This document shows, piece by piece, positions 32,831 through 44,692 of a stretch of DNA of 64,000 bases (its first letter is position 1; the number at the start of each line of letters is the position of its first letter). A program made the position numbers and the translations under genes. The DNA comes from Drosophila pseudoobscura (lineage: Eukaryota > Arthropoda > Insecta > Diptera > Drosophilidae). The stretch is from contig NC_046680.1 of NCBI RefSeq assembly GCF_009870125.1, positions 23,021,501 to 23,085,500 on the forward strand, given 5' to 3'. Below the pieces are notes generated by a model. It made no database searches. It was not told where the DNA came from and was given only the letters and a program-made list of their open reading frames with translations.

Positions 32831-35530
32831 TATCACATACATATATGTACATATGTATGTATACGTCTTGTAAGATGAATCACAATAAAATGCAGAATGA
32901 AAGATACATATAGGACAGATATAGCACAGGATCTTAATTTTCTGTGGTTCCCCCGAAACTAGAAATTCTCTCTTTAGCATTTAGTGGTTCAACGTAGCAT
33001 ATCTAATTTTGAAATCATTCATAAAAACCGAAATGTAAACACCAAAGAAACTTTTGCGGAAATTGCCAAGTAAACAAAATGATATGCCAAAAGAAGGAAA
33101 AGCTAAAGAAGAGAAGAAAACACAATGAAAAGCCTCAATAAATTGCCATCGTTAAGAGAACTAAACTGTCTAAACTGTCTCTTAAGCGTTGTTGCCACAC
33201 ATTTGATTATGCTTTTTCGCCATGCTCTGCTTTGGTTTTGCTTTGGTTCGGTTTGTCTTGGTTTGGGTCGTATCGGATTGGGTGGACACCTTGTCGCTGA
33301 TACGGGGGGGAAAGGGGGAACTTACGCAACGTTTGCGGTGTCTGGATATTGTCTTACAGCGTAGTATTTCCAATAGGCGTGTTAAGCATTTAACACACAA
33401 TATTTGACTTACATAATGGATATACATTTTGGACAGTCCCGTCCAATGGCAATTTGTCGGCTTTTGTGTGTGCGTGTGCCGCGAGTGGAATGCCGTAAAG
33501 AACGGAATGGTGATGATTCCCGCGATTTGATTCAACTTGATTCGATGTCCATTCCTCCCGCTTGAGATCGGGGGAACATAACAGACACACACGCCCTTGT
33601 TTATACGGACATTTGGGGCAATTAACTTGATGACAGTTTATTGGGGCAATCCAAAGCATGCTCGGATGGGGATGGGAATGAGAATGGGGATGAAGACCCC
33701 GGAAGGCACACCTCGAAAACGTTAATTGAATGTGTGCCAAATTGTAACGCAGGGAGGAGCGGAGCTAGACCGGACCTCAAATTATTACATTTTTTATGGC
33801 AACGTTTAGGAGAGTAGTGACTCATGATCGAACATACTATCAGCAGAGAAATACCTCAAGACAAATCGAATCAATCGTTTCGCTGTCATTGAACCTTTCC
33901 TATCGAATATTATTGGAACACACATATGAACATATGTATGTATGTACATATATACTATATGTTGGATGGAACAATTGATCAGAATGATTAGCGGATCTTA
34001 ATCTTAAACGGATACGACTATACACATAGAATATGACCATTCAAATTTGTGTGCAACCAGACCCCAGAACCACCACCGAGCCAAAAAGCAATGCCCGCCG
34101 CAATAAAGATAAGATAGAGAAACTGTAGAAATACCTGGGGTATAATACCTTTAATTTCCAGCGAACTCGCACACGCCCATGAGTCATGCACCGTTTGAGT
34201 TAATATTTAATCAAGTTTGAGTGTTTTTCGATACCCAAAAATCTCCCATAAGGAAATCCATAGAGGGAATGCCTCTACCCTCTGCCAAGTGGAGTCATCA
34301 AGCATATGTAACTGTACTGTGGATATCATAATCAAACATGCAAACATTCCGACTGAACGGGTTATGCCGAATTTAAATGAGTAAAACAACTTCATTTGTT
34401 CTTCGTTTGAAATGAAATCATTCTCGTGCCCACATCCCTAGATACTGTATATACGGACAACGGTTTCTCCGGGTACTGGGGGCCATTTTCCAGACACAGT
34501 AGCGTCAGCAGCTGTTCAATTAAGCGGCAATCCGACTGGGTGAATCAATCGCAATGAATCATACGCAGATTCCCATGTGCTGTGCATCGGGAATCGCTCT
34601 GAGAGTGGACAGTAGTTGAGGAATGGCCACTGGCCAGGTTTGCACTGGACCTGTCCCACTGTGCCACTTTAATGAGTCGAGTCTACAAAATATTTCGCAC
34701 GTTTCTACTCACACTCACACTCACGCACAAGGCTAAGCTTACGGTTAAGCGTTTTTTGCTGCTGCTTCTTCTGCGTCTCTTTCTTATTCTCTCATTCCCC
34801 ATCTGGCATCTGGAGGAGATCATCGGTTTACAACGTTGATGACAGGTGCTGGGGATGCAATCGCAGTTTCTCTTTGTCTGTCTGTCTTCTGTCTGTCTCT
34901 CTCCCAGTCTTGCGTGTATGCGCTTGGCTCTATCTGTCTATCTGCTGTGTTGCTGTTTTGCGTGTGTGCATTTGTCACTGGCTTTGTTGGTGGTGCCTGC
35001 GGTTTTGCATATCGCAAAACTTGATTGGTTAATTGTGACGTCACAGCTGGCTGTCCTCAGCGACCTTAACAGCTATGTAATTTTATAATTGTACCCACAC
35101 GCTCTCTTCGCTCTCTCTCGTCGTCGTCTTCGTTAAACTCACAGTTATAACGCGGTACACTCGTTCTCAGGCTTGTCGTGAGTGCGCTCTCTGTGTATAC
35201 AACACCCTGTACTGACGCACACAATGGAAAAAAGTGTCCTCTCCCTCTCTCTGGCTTTGCTTGGGGCCCAATTGGGGCATCGCATGCGCAGCCGTTGAAG
35301 TTCTTCATTTCGAATCCGAGCCGCGAGCGGAGAGCAACGCGTGTTTCACTCATATTAAAAGAATTACTTTTGTTTTTGTCGTTTGTGTGTGCGAAAACCC
35401 GAAAATAAAAATAAATCAAAACAAAACCAAAAAAGCAACAGTGAAAACTTATCAAAATGTAAATAAAAACGTATATGCTGATAAAGTTTATCACCAAAAA
35501 TAACGATTCAAATTCGATTGGAGCTGGAAT
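32831..35530. other. Non-coding stretch with a possible promoter near 35.1 kb
   Basis: No supported coding exon. Between 35090 and 35230 lie GCTCTC/GAGAG-type repeats, TCGTCGTCGTC and initiator-like words. CAA/AAAC-rich, UTR-like DNA follows to about 35500, which could be an alternative leader of Vrp1, but I see no convincing donor. Elsewhere only simple repeats such as TCTGTCTG near 34873-34905. Confidence 0.35.
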
Positions 35531-36537
35531 TCAACTGAAATTGAGGCTCTGCCTGCTGTTCCTATGCCTTTGTATGCTATTGGAGCACTTAGGCCGTATC
35601 ATAATCTGACTGACCTTATAGCCATAGTCGTAGCCCATCCAGGTCATCCAGCAGATGCCGCGGCCCGAGAGCTTCGCCTCGTACCTACCCCCATCCACGT
35701 ACTGTCCGTTCAGGTTGCTGAAACCCAATAGAACCGATTGAAATTAGTCTCCAAAGAAATGTTTAGACAGAGCTCCTCCCTCACCTGAATTGACAATCGT
35801 CGTACCACCAGGCCCCCACGTAGGTGATGGCACACCCGTGGCCCAGAACATCGTGGTCGAAGGTGGAGAACGGCATCCCCCTGTGGTAGCTCAACGAATC
35901 TCCGGCATCCCCCGAGTACCTGCCCAGAACCGCAAGCGGATACGAGGCGGAGCCATTGCCAATCACAAAGTCTTCGTACCTCGCGTAACGGGTACCGCCA
36001 TAGAAGTCCTCCAGGTGTACGAGCAGCTCGTAGGGCTCGGCCGCCGTCAGGAAGTGCAGTCGCTCCAGACCCATGAAGAACTCTCCGCTGAAGTCGCCAA
36101 AGCCATGGGCATACTCCTCCCAACTGCGATAGAAGTTCTCACTGCCGTCCTGGCGCCGCTGGATCACTGTCCAGCCCGATCCCGCCACCCGAGTGTCGCA
36201 GAAGACGGGAAAGGGCTCCAGTCCGGGAACTTCTATGGTGTGGACCCCGTTTGTGTTAGTGGAGGCAGCCAGGCAGGATGACGGATAGGCCACAGCTGAC
36301 AGCAGAGGAGAGATCAATGCATGAATTCCTGTAAATGAAGCCTTTCTACTCACTCTCCTGAGTCATATTCTGTGCGACTACCGCTCCATAGATCTGTTTG
36401 AGCTCCTCAATTTGAGATCTTACGCTGGCAAGCACTGCCTCTGTTTTCTCGTAAGCAACTGCGAAATTACTCCGACTGCCATCGGAATGGTGGAAGTAAA
36501 AACTCAATATTGAAATGGAAATCCAGTATAGCTCCAT
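35531..36537 (-). CDS. Fibrinogen-related secreted protein 1
   Basis: 293 aa in three exons: 36537-36354, 36295-35785, 35717-35531. A signal peptide (MELYWISISILSFYFHHSDG) leads into a short helical region (about 25-60), then a fibrinogen C-terminal domain from about residue 68. Hallmarks seen are [96 protein letters not shown] and the final MIRPK. The usual cysteine pairs are present. The loop after STFDHD is three residues shorter than in the neighbour and lacks the second acidic pair, so calcium binding may be altered. Such domains bind acetylated sugars or microbes, or act in adhesion. It is a tandem paralogue of the next gene and lies on the opposite strand inside the probable Vrp1 first intron. 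Confidence 0.9.
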
Positions 36538-36951
36538 GATTCTGTCCTCTCTGACTCGATTCTATCAATCTATTAGACTGGGGAGATAGATGTTCTATAA
36601 CATTTACAAAACGATTTTCAATCGATTGCCTTATCAATTCATTCCGATTCGTAGGTCAAGTTTCCCTCGCTCGGCGCGATAATCTATCAGGAAGTTGGTA
36701 AAACTACCTATATACTAGACCATGATTTCAATGATATGTTCTATATAAGAATCTGATTTATATTCTCAGCCAATTCGCCTGGTGATTCGATGATGATTCA
36801 ATGAAACCACATTTCGCATATTAATCGAGTACATGCAAATTGTTTACGACTCTCCGTTCCACACTGACTGATCTTCAAGCCATTATGAAAATAAAATATT
36901 TTATTCATTGAGAACCCGCTCCTCCTCTTCCTCCGCTGTCTCTCGCGTGAG

Positions 36952-37983
36952 TCATGGCTTTGGAATATTTCGGCACTTGGGTCTTATCATCATTTGGGTT
37001 ACCTTATAGCCGTAGTTGTGGCCACGCCACGAGCGCCAGCACATGCCCCGGGCGAACATTTTCTCCTCGTACTTGCCGCCCTGGATATATTGGCCATTTA
37101 GATTGCTTTAGAGATCATAAATATATACTCGCATGAGATGATTATACTATAAATGCACTTAAGATAAAAGAAAAACGTACCTATCGAGGCAGGCATTGTA
37201 CCACCATCCCCCCAGATAGTAGAAGGCGCAGTTCTTGGTGAACTCCCGATCGTTGTCCCGATCGTATGTGGAGAACTTCATCTTGCGGTGCGATCGAAGG
37301 GAGTCTCCGGCCGTGCCCGTGTATCTGCCCAGAGCATTCATCGCATACGCATCCTCCTCTGTGCCGAGGGCAAACTCGTCGAATCTCGCGTGCCTCCGCT
37401 CCCCATCAAAATCCTCCAGGTGGACGTAGAGCTCGAAAGGTTCGAGGGCCGTCAGGGCGCGCACCTTCTCCAGTCCCAGAAAAAACTCTCCCTCGAGGTC
37501 CCCAAAGCCCTGCTTGTACTCCTCCCAGTTCCGGAAGAAGTTTAGGCTCCCGTTGGTGCGTCGCTGTATCACTGTCCACCCAAGTCCTGCCAATTGAGAC
37601 TCGCAGAACACGGGAAAGGGACTCAGTCCCGGGACCTCTATGGTGTACAAACCGTTTTGGTCGATTGCTGCCGTCAGGCAGGATGTGGGAAGCAGCAGGT
37701 TGATGCTTTTCTGGGCTCTATTCGGGTGCTGTTGCAGTTCTTCCTTCAATCTGTAGAATGGCTGTGGTTCATTCTTCAGTGTAGCATTATTCTGTGAAAG
37801 CATACCTGGAGAGCAACGTATCTGCCTTCTCATAGATGGCCTCCAATTGTTCTACCAAATCCAACGACTGTTGGGGATGCCTATTCATTAAAGTTTTACT
37901 TTTTCTTTGGTTTGTGGACTTACCTCCGAGAGACGGAGACGAACGGCCAGGAAGCAGAGTGTGCACCAAATGGTGAACTTCAT
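36952..37983 (-). CDS. Fibrinogen-related secreted protein 2
   Basis: 281 aa in four exons: 37983-37924, 37867-37806, 37750-37181, 37105-36952. The signal peptide [20 protein letters not shown] is followed by a short coiled region ([20 protein letters not shown]) and a complete fibrinogen domain. Seen there are [53 protein letters not shown], the calcium loop [44 protein letters not shown], and MMIRPKCRN near the end. The intron before SNLNGQY splits the same AG|C codon as in the first gene, showing common descent. The 55 nt intron 2 (37751-37805) is needed because the unspliced frame hits TAA. Likely an extracellular lectin-like protein; its ligand is unknown. Confidence 0.9.
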
Positions 37984-38189
37984 AGTGGAATTAAATATTG
38001 AATCGGAATTTCCAATGAATCTATTCGAATTGATTGAGAATTCCTATTTACAGAACATTATATGGAAATCACATGAAGAAACGGATTCATTCGCCCCCCG
38101 TCTTATCAGTCGAGCTATGGAAATGCTTTGATTATAATTTCCTGATAACTGTTGGGGCTATTCGATTTCGCCTATAATATATTAAGAGA

Positions 38190-38505
38190 GCATCGCGACA
38201 ACACCCATACACGTATTGTAAGATCTGCACAGATCACGTGGGATGGCCTCCGGCTGAAGGAGATGTGGGATGTCTGCCCGGTCCAGTTCCTGTCAAACTC
38301 TGCAGCTTCACGCGCCGCTTGAGCTTGAAATTTCTTATGTTGGCTAATACCCTTCCCAGTCCCAGAGAGTACATCAAATCTTTGATATATCAAATCTATG
38401 GACTGCTCCATTCGCATCCGTAGAGCACTGCAGGCTTCGGTGCGTGGGAATGCTGCTGCTCGCCGTCGCTGGCTGCTGGCTATCGAGGCGTCAATCTCTA
38501 GAAAA
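38190..38505 (-). pseudogene. Possible remnant of a third gene beside the fibrinogen pair
   Basis: Minus-strand coding-like DNA sits behind a good acceptor (about 38504): EIDASIASSQRRRAAAFPRTE, then MRMEQSIDLIYQRFDVLS. SIDLIYQRFDVLS loosely resembles the helical leader [20 protein letters not shown] of the neighbouring gene, and position and strand fit a truncated third copy. No fibrinogen domain follows before AT-rich DNA at about 38200. It could instead be an unrelated short exon. Confidence 0.3.
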
Positions 38506-38881
38506 GACCAAACAAAACACGACATAAATAAATAATAAATAAAATAATAAGTATAGAAATTGTATTATTAAATCTCTGTGTTGGAGCATGTCTGTGTCTG
38601 TTTTGTGAGTCTGTTTGCGGCGTGTGGGTGGCGACAGCGGTCTCCGCGGTACCTCCGCTTTGGAAGTCTCTCGACGCAGAGCAGAGCCAGTCTTGAGCCA
38701 ATGCCCCTACGAGGCAGACGCAGAGATTGTGGCCAGAAGGGAAGACCTGATCAAAAGCGAGAATGAGACTAAAGAAAAGCTCTAACAAAAAAGTAGAATT
38801 GCTCTAAACATAAATCAAGAATATGTAGCTCTAAAGGAGCAACAAAATTAACCCCAAAAATCGTTATATTTGGAATTGCAG

Positions 38882-41800
38882 ATGGCCATACCGCCACCAC
38901 CGGGACCACCGCCACCGCCAGGGCCCCCGCCGCCCCCGGCCATGGGCGGCTTGAAGCTGGGCGGCGGTGGAGGCAAAGGTGGTGCAGATCCCCGCTCTGC
39001 CCTCCTCAGCTCCATCCAGAAGGGCACCAAGCTCCGCAAGACGAACACCGTGGACAAGAGCGGACCGGCGATATCGGGGAAGGTATGTGGAGCAGATGCC
39101 GCAGCAGGAGCGGGAGTTGGAGGCGCCAAGCGCACCCTCAATAACAACACCAGCACCAGCAACAACAACAACAACAGCAGTAGTAGCAGCAGCAGCAGCA
39201 ACGGCCTTGGCAATGGAGCCCCCAAATTGGGGGGCCTGTTCGAAGGCTACTCGCAAATGCCGAAGCTGAAGCCCGTGAATGGCTATCGCAGTAGGTTCAC
39301 AAATGTTAATTCAAATTATATATTTCGATGCTCAATTGATTTCCGCTTTCCGCCAACGCACACGCACCTGCAGCCGGAGCAGCAGCAGCAGCGACTCCAC
39401 AACCACCAGCCGGAGTAGCAGCGGCCGCAATAGCACAGCAGCAGCAACGAAGCCATAGCCCCCCCACAGCCGTCACTGCCGCTGCCGCATCCAGCAACGG
39501 ACCCATGGACTTCAATACAGAGCTGGCCATGCACCTAACATTGAAGCGCCAGAAGGCGCAGCAGAAGCAGCAACAATCGCCGCAAGCACCCAGCGGCACC
39601 CAGCATATCAATGCCACAGAAGCAAATCTGAAAACAAATCGGGGACCTCCACCGCAACCGCCAAAGGTGAGGGCAAGGCAGCCATGTACGGATGGACCCA
39701 CAGACGGCAGAGTGTTTAAATATAGATCTCACCATATTAATGAAAATAATTAGGGAGGAGGAGTGGGATAGATGTTAAGAGTGAAAACACGAATGCTGTT
39801 CAAAGTACTTCTATAGAAGAGAGCGTTATTTGTGAGAGAGGAACGATTGATCTTTGGAAAACAATAGAAAGCCTGTATAGGAATCAGTAGAAGTTCAGGA
39901 GCATTGACATGTGAATATTCTCTAGCTAGAATTCGTATTTGAAGAGCTCCCAAGAAAAATAATAATATCTAATCCATCTGTTGTTCTCTACCGCCGTCAC
40001 AGCAAACCAACTCAAGTGATTCGATATTGGAGCGCATGAATATCGCACCCCGCGCTGCCCTGCCACCAGCTGCCGCCGTCAAAGCTGCCTCGCCCACGCT
40101 CTCGGAGAGCGGCAGCAACAGCAGTGGCAGCGTCAAGAGAAAGGCGGGCAATCTGAAGTAAGTTTATGCTTGGATCCACCAGCAGTCCGGCACCTCCGAC
40201 ATTTGATACTCTTTTTTATTTTTTTTTTTATTTTTGAAACTTTTGTTAAAATTCCACATTTTCTTTCTTTATTTTCGGGTGGATTTCTTTGCCGGGCATT
40301 CGTGGTTATCTTCCTATCTCACCCGCCCAACCACCCACTCACCCAAACCACACCACACCACACACCCATCACAAATACAAACTACAAACGACGCTATCCA
40401 TGGTATCCACAGTATCTCGTTAGGGAATAGTTTTGTAAATAGTTCGATGGCAAAAACCACTGCGAGTGCTTCCACGACGTCGCTGAACTCGAGCAGAACG
40501 TCCTCGGCAGGATCGCTACGCAACCTGGCGCCCAATAAGTCAACTTTGTTCGGTGGTGCGGGTTCTTCTATTGGTGGTGGTGGTTCACAGCAAACATCGC
40601 CTCCATCCACGGCCACGCCCACACCGTTGCCATCTCAAGCGCAGTCCCATACGCAAACACAGATTCAGTCACAGCAGCAGAAGCCGGCCATCAGCTTTGG
40701 CAAGCCGAACTTTGCACCAAAGCCGCCGGGGCTCCAGCAGTTGATTCTGGTTAACGGGCAGCAGCGTCCGGCGGTGACGCGGCACCACAGCATGAAGTCG
40801 CCCAGGTATAGAGTACATTACGGTGCAGTAAACCCTAGCTAAGTATGCACACCGCTTGCTTCAGTCACCCCACGCTCCAGTCAGTCAATCCATTGATATA
40901 GTTTGGGTTTTGCTTTTGCTTATCTTTATGGCTTTCGATTTGCATTGACTTCTGGCTATAGCCCCGACTATTACCCTAAGCGCTACTAATATGGGTCTCT
41001 GCCTCCTCCACAGATCTCCGCCAGCGTCTGGGCCTATGCTGCCTCCCACCCTCCAGCATTTTGGGACGATGCGGGCTCCGCTCCAGCTGCAGGGCATCGA
41101 CGGAAGCGTCGCCAGCATGCGCTGTGCCCCCAATCCACCAAAGTGTGAGTACCTCAAAGAAAATCGCCATGATGAGAGAATGGAATGATGACTCTCCTCC
41201 TCCTCCTCCTTCCTGTAGCACGACCATCGGTGAAGCCTCCACCTCCGCCAACACCGGCGCGGAGCTTCTCCAACAGCAATCTGAGCAACATCGGAGCTGG
41301 ATCATCTGCAGCGCCGTTAAGTGCCGTCAACACGGCCCTGGTGCAGAGTGCGGCGACTACGACTCAGGCCCCTTCGACTCCCATTACCCAACCGCCCTCC
41401 ACTTCGAGTAGCAGTAGCAGCGTGGCCGCCCTGCGTGACCAGTTCCGTGCGGTTGGCATCGGGAACGGTATGAATGGTATGAACGGTGGGAATGGGAATT
41501 CCTCGCCACCGCTGCCGCCGCTGCCTACCCCAGCATCAGTGTCGTCGGCCTCATCATCGACTACGGCCAGCCCCAAGTCTTCGACCGTCCGGCCAATCAT
41601 ACTGAATGGGGGACCCATCATCAATCCACCAGCCCCGCCGCCGCACCGCAGCTGTCCGCCTCCACCGCCGCCGCAGCGACAATCGAGCACTGTGAGTAGC
41701 CAAGTAGCCAGAGTAGCAGTATCAGTACCAGCAACACAACAACAACAGGTTGCCCCAAATGGCAAAGGTGACAGTTGGCTGGCCTCCACCACGCAGAACA

Positions 41801-44589
41801 GACTTGGAACAGATATAAGGAGCGGAGCTCGTGAGCTACTGTCCAGAGAGATGAGATCGTGACGGGTATGGATTCTCTCTGTTGTCTCTGCTATTGGGGT
41901 TCCACCTGTTCAAATCAGTCACAGCGTCACGGCCATAACCTATCCCAAAGAACGTTTGCTTTTTGCGCAGTGCAGAGCTTACTCTCACTGCGCAGGCGCT
42001 TCTCCGAGCAGCTCCTGGCTGCGCACTTTTTGGGGCACGCCAGTCGTACTTTTTATAACTCACCTATTTTCGTGCCAAAGAGAGGGGGAGGTGGGGGAGA
42101 TTGATTTTCCAAATGTGAGACGTGACCAAAACACACGACACACGACCCTCCATTCGCTTTGTTTTTCGGTCCATTGCTTGTCCACTGAAAGGCCGAGCTC
42201 TCATTGATGCCTTCTCCCAGAATGTTCGAGTGAAGCACTGGTTGTTCAAGAGGCTGTTCTCGCTTAGCAAATATCTGAAACGGAACTACTGCCACAGCCG
42301 CCCACCATTCAAGGTTATCAAAATGCTGATGCTCCACGGCAAGCGCAACGTAACTAGAGTTGTCCGAGATTACCCACGATACTCACGGTATCAAAAGCCA
42401 CATAACTGACTCCGCTCTCCTCTCTCCATCTTGCAGGCTGGATCCGGATCAGGTTCGGGTGCTGGAGCGCCAGTGCCGCCACAGCGTCACTCATCCATAC
42501 GGCCCAATGCCCCGCTGACTCCACCCACGCACATGGCCAACGCCTCGCATCAGTTTGGCAGCAATTCAGGACTGTCGGCAGGAGGAGGAGCAGGAGGTGC
42601 AACTGTGGGCCGCCTGGTCATCGATTTGGAGACAAAGTTCGGGAAGCGATTCCACAACGTGACCGAGTTCCCCAAGCCGCCGCCGTTTCTTAATATACAA
42701 AAAATCTATCCTAGTCGAACGTTTAAGGCGAGCAACGGTATGTAGTCGTCTGTGAGCGTGTGAGTGTGTGTGGGTGTGTCTGTTCTGTGAGTGCTTTAAA
42801 TACATGTGTATAGTATATGGAGATACACAACCACATACACATATGTATATGTTTATGTAACTGCGTTTATTCTTATATACACACATGGAATGCAATGCTG
42901 TTACATATATAATTATGTAATTGTTTCTTAAGGCACATGCTCTGTCATTTCGCATACAACGATTCTTATCTTTTATACATACAACTCATGCTATATATAT
43001 ATTATTTTAAACATGTATTACTTACTATTATGATTATGATTATTATTGTTTAACACACTGAAAACCCATCCAATCGAACACAAAGAAACAAACACATGAA
43101 AATGCATACAGATTTTATAATAACCAGGGCAGTTTTAGGAATCTTTTTTGGATTATTGTTGTTTTATTTTACTGTTAACGAGCCAATAAATAATGAATGT
43201 ATAAAGAGTAGAAGAAGCTGGCTGGCTGCCGAAGCAGTCGAAGCGAAGAATGTTATCTTGTATATTGCATAATACTGAAGTTGAATAGCTTTATCCAAAC
43301 ACTATCTTTCTTATACCATCTAATGTTAAAGTTTGTTAAATTTCACAAGAAGAAGAAGATAGGGAGATGAAGATCAGATACGATCGACATCTCCATAAAA
43401 TATGTTAACGAAACGCGATATTACCACTAAGCACACACAATATTATTACGCATAGCTATAGACATATCCCGTATATATGTATATGTACTATGTGTGTGTA
43501 TGTAAAGCGAAGTCCTTCCATATATCACCGTATCCCCCTCCCCCTCAATCCATCCACACACAACACATTTGAAATACATGTAGCGCATTCTTTTTAATTG
43601 TACTCCACTCCCGTCATATCTTTTATATATCTTACCTATCTGCACGCGCATATCTAAATGCATATGCATACATAGGCATACACACACATATTATGTATAT
43701 CCGACATCCGATGCGATGAATTTTAGTTCTAGTAACAGGCACACTACGAGTATAATTGTTTGTTTTAATTTTAAAGTTATCTTTTGGATGGAACAATAAA
43801 CCAAAATTCGATTGGATTTACATCAACATGTGAACCATTTCATTTGTTTTGTATTATAATTTATATATAAAACAGAAAAGAGCTACAGGTGTTCCACTGT
43901 TCGCTGTCCGTTATACTTCATTTTTGTATTGGTTGTTATCTTCAGTGGCTCCTTCTGATATACCGAAGTATGTCATACAGTTTTGCATTCCTTTCGTCAC
44001 CTGTTTTGTGTTTCTCTTCATTTGTGACGTCTTTGAGCTCTTCTTTCCACTGCATTTACACCTGTGGCAGTTCCTTTCTTTCCTTTCCGTTTATAATTTG
44101 TATGCTTCGTTGGAGTTTTGCCTGCGCAAACATTGATCAAGATATTACCATATCGATCCCATTGATCTATATCTCTATATCTTGCGCTATCTATCCATTT
44201 TTTTAAATATATCTCTCCCCACTGCCTCTCTCCCTCTCTCTCACACTTCAGCTGCCGCCCAGACGCCTAGCAACAACAACATCAGCATCAACAACAACAT
44301 TTCGGCTGTCTGCAACAACAATGCCAGCATAAATACCAATTCAATGGCTCCGGTGGGAAGAGGTTCACTGCCGCCAGCACTGAAGCCAGCCTATGCACCA
44401 CTGAAGAAGCATCGGGCACCTGCACCACCGCCTCAGGCAGGCGTGGCCGCTGCCACAGTGTCCGTAATACGGCAATCTAGTTTCTTGTACGGCGGCGGAG
44501 TAGCCGGAACGGCCGGTAGTGCCTCCTCCTCCGTTCGACCCCAATCACAGGCGGCGGGAAGTGTGGCGCGCAACTCGACGGTCTGCTGA
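38882..44589 (+). CDS. Vrp1: Verprolin/WIP (solitary, D-WIP)
   Basis: 830 aa in eight coding exons: 38882-39290, 39374-39666, 40003-40157, 40413-40805, 41014-41144, 41219-41691, 42437-42737, 44252-44589. Residues 1-20 are polyproline. Residues 36-58 are a WH2 actin-binding motif (DPRSALLSSIQKGTKLRKT). The conserved LGGLFEGYSQMPKLKP block follows at about 119. The long middle is Pro/Ser-rich with SH3-ligand polyproline runs. The WASp-binding segment lies at about 672-715 in exon 7 (DLETKFGKRFHNVTEFPKPP, IQKIYPSRTFKASN). The protein stabilises WASp and drives actin assembly, for example in myoblast fusion. If exon 7 is not spliced, the frame ends GM and stop, giving a shorter isoform ending at the WASp-binding segment as in vertebrate WIP; AATAAA hexamers at 43185 and 43795 could serve it. 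The ATG follows an acceptor directly, so a 5' leader exon lies upstream. Confidence 0.92.
42122..42409 (+). CDS. Coding-like frame inside a Vrp1 intron, unknown
   Basis: Intron 6 of Vrp1 (41692-42436) holds a plus-strand frame. From about 42190 it reads GRALIDAFSQNVRVKHWLF, KRLFSLSKYLKRNYCHSRPP and MLMLHGKRNVTRVVRDYPRY, then a stop at 42407-42409. Codon choice (many C/G third positions) is more gene-like than the flanking intron DNA, and the product would be very basic (Arg/Lys/His-rich), as many small male-germline proteins are. An acceptor-like AAAG precedes GRAL. It could be a nested small gene, an alternative Vrp1 exon, or a fragment. No homologue is recognised. Confidence 0.3.
   Translation: MTKTHDTRPSIRFVFRSIACPLKGRALIDAFSQNVRVKHWLFKRLFSLSKYLKRNYCHSRPPFKVIKMLMLHGKRNVTRVVRDYPRYSRYQKPHN
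43185..43800 (+). terminator. Two AATAAA hexamers inside the last Vrp1 intron
   Basis: AATAAA at 43185-43190 and 43795-43800. Both lie downstream of the in-frame stop reached when exon 7 reads through its donor (42738 onward), so they could end a short Vrp1 isoform. The span covers both sites; the DNA between is AT-rich and UTR-like. Confidence 0.35.
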
Positions 44590-44686
44590 GACGATCCATA
44601 TCGTTGCCCATGAGTTGTACATAATGCGGATATACGGTGTGGCACGGTGCGGAGTGATTGTACTAAATTTTACGAAAGGTTGATCA

Positions 44687-44692
44687 AATAAA
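44687..44692 (+). terminator. Poly(A) signal of the long Vrp1 transcript
   Basis: AATAAA about 100 nt after the TGA stop at 44587-44589. Confidence 0.65.

Noticed and set aside
38848..39256. Minus-strand frames with leucine or glycine runs opposite the first Vrp1 exon
   Set aside because: Complement of the CAC/CAG/AAC repeats in Vrp1.
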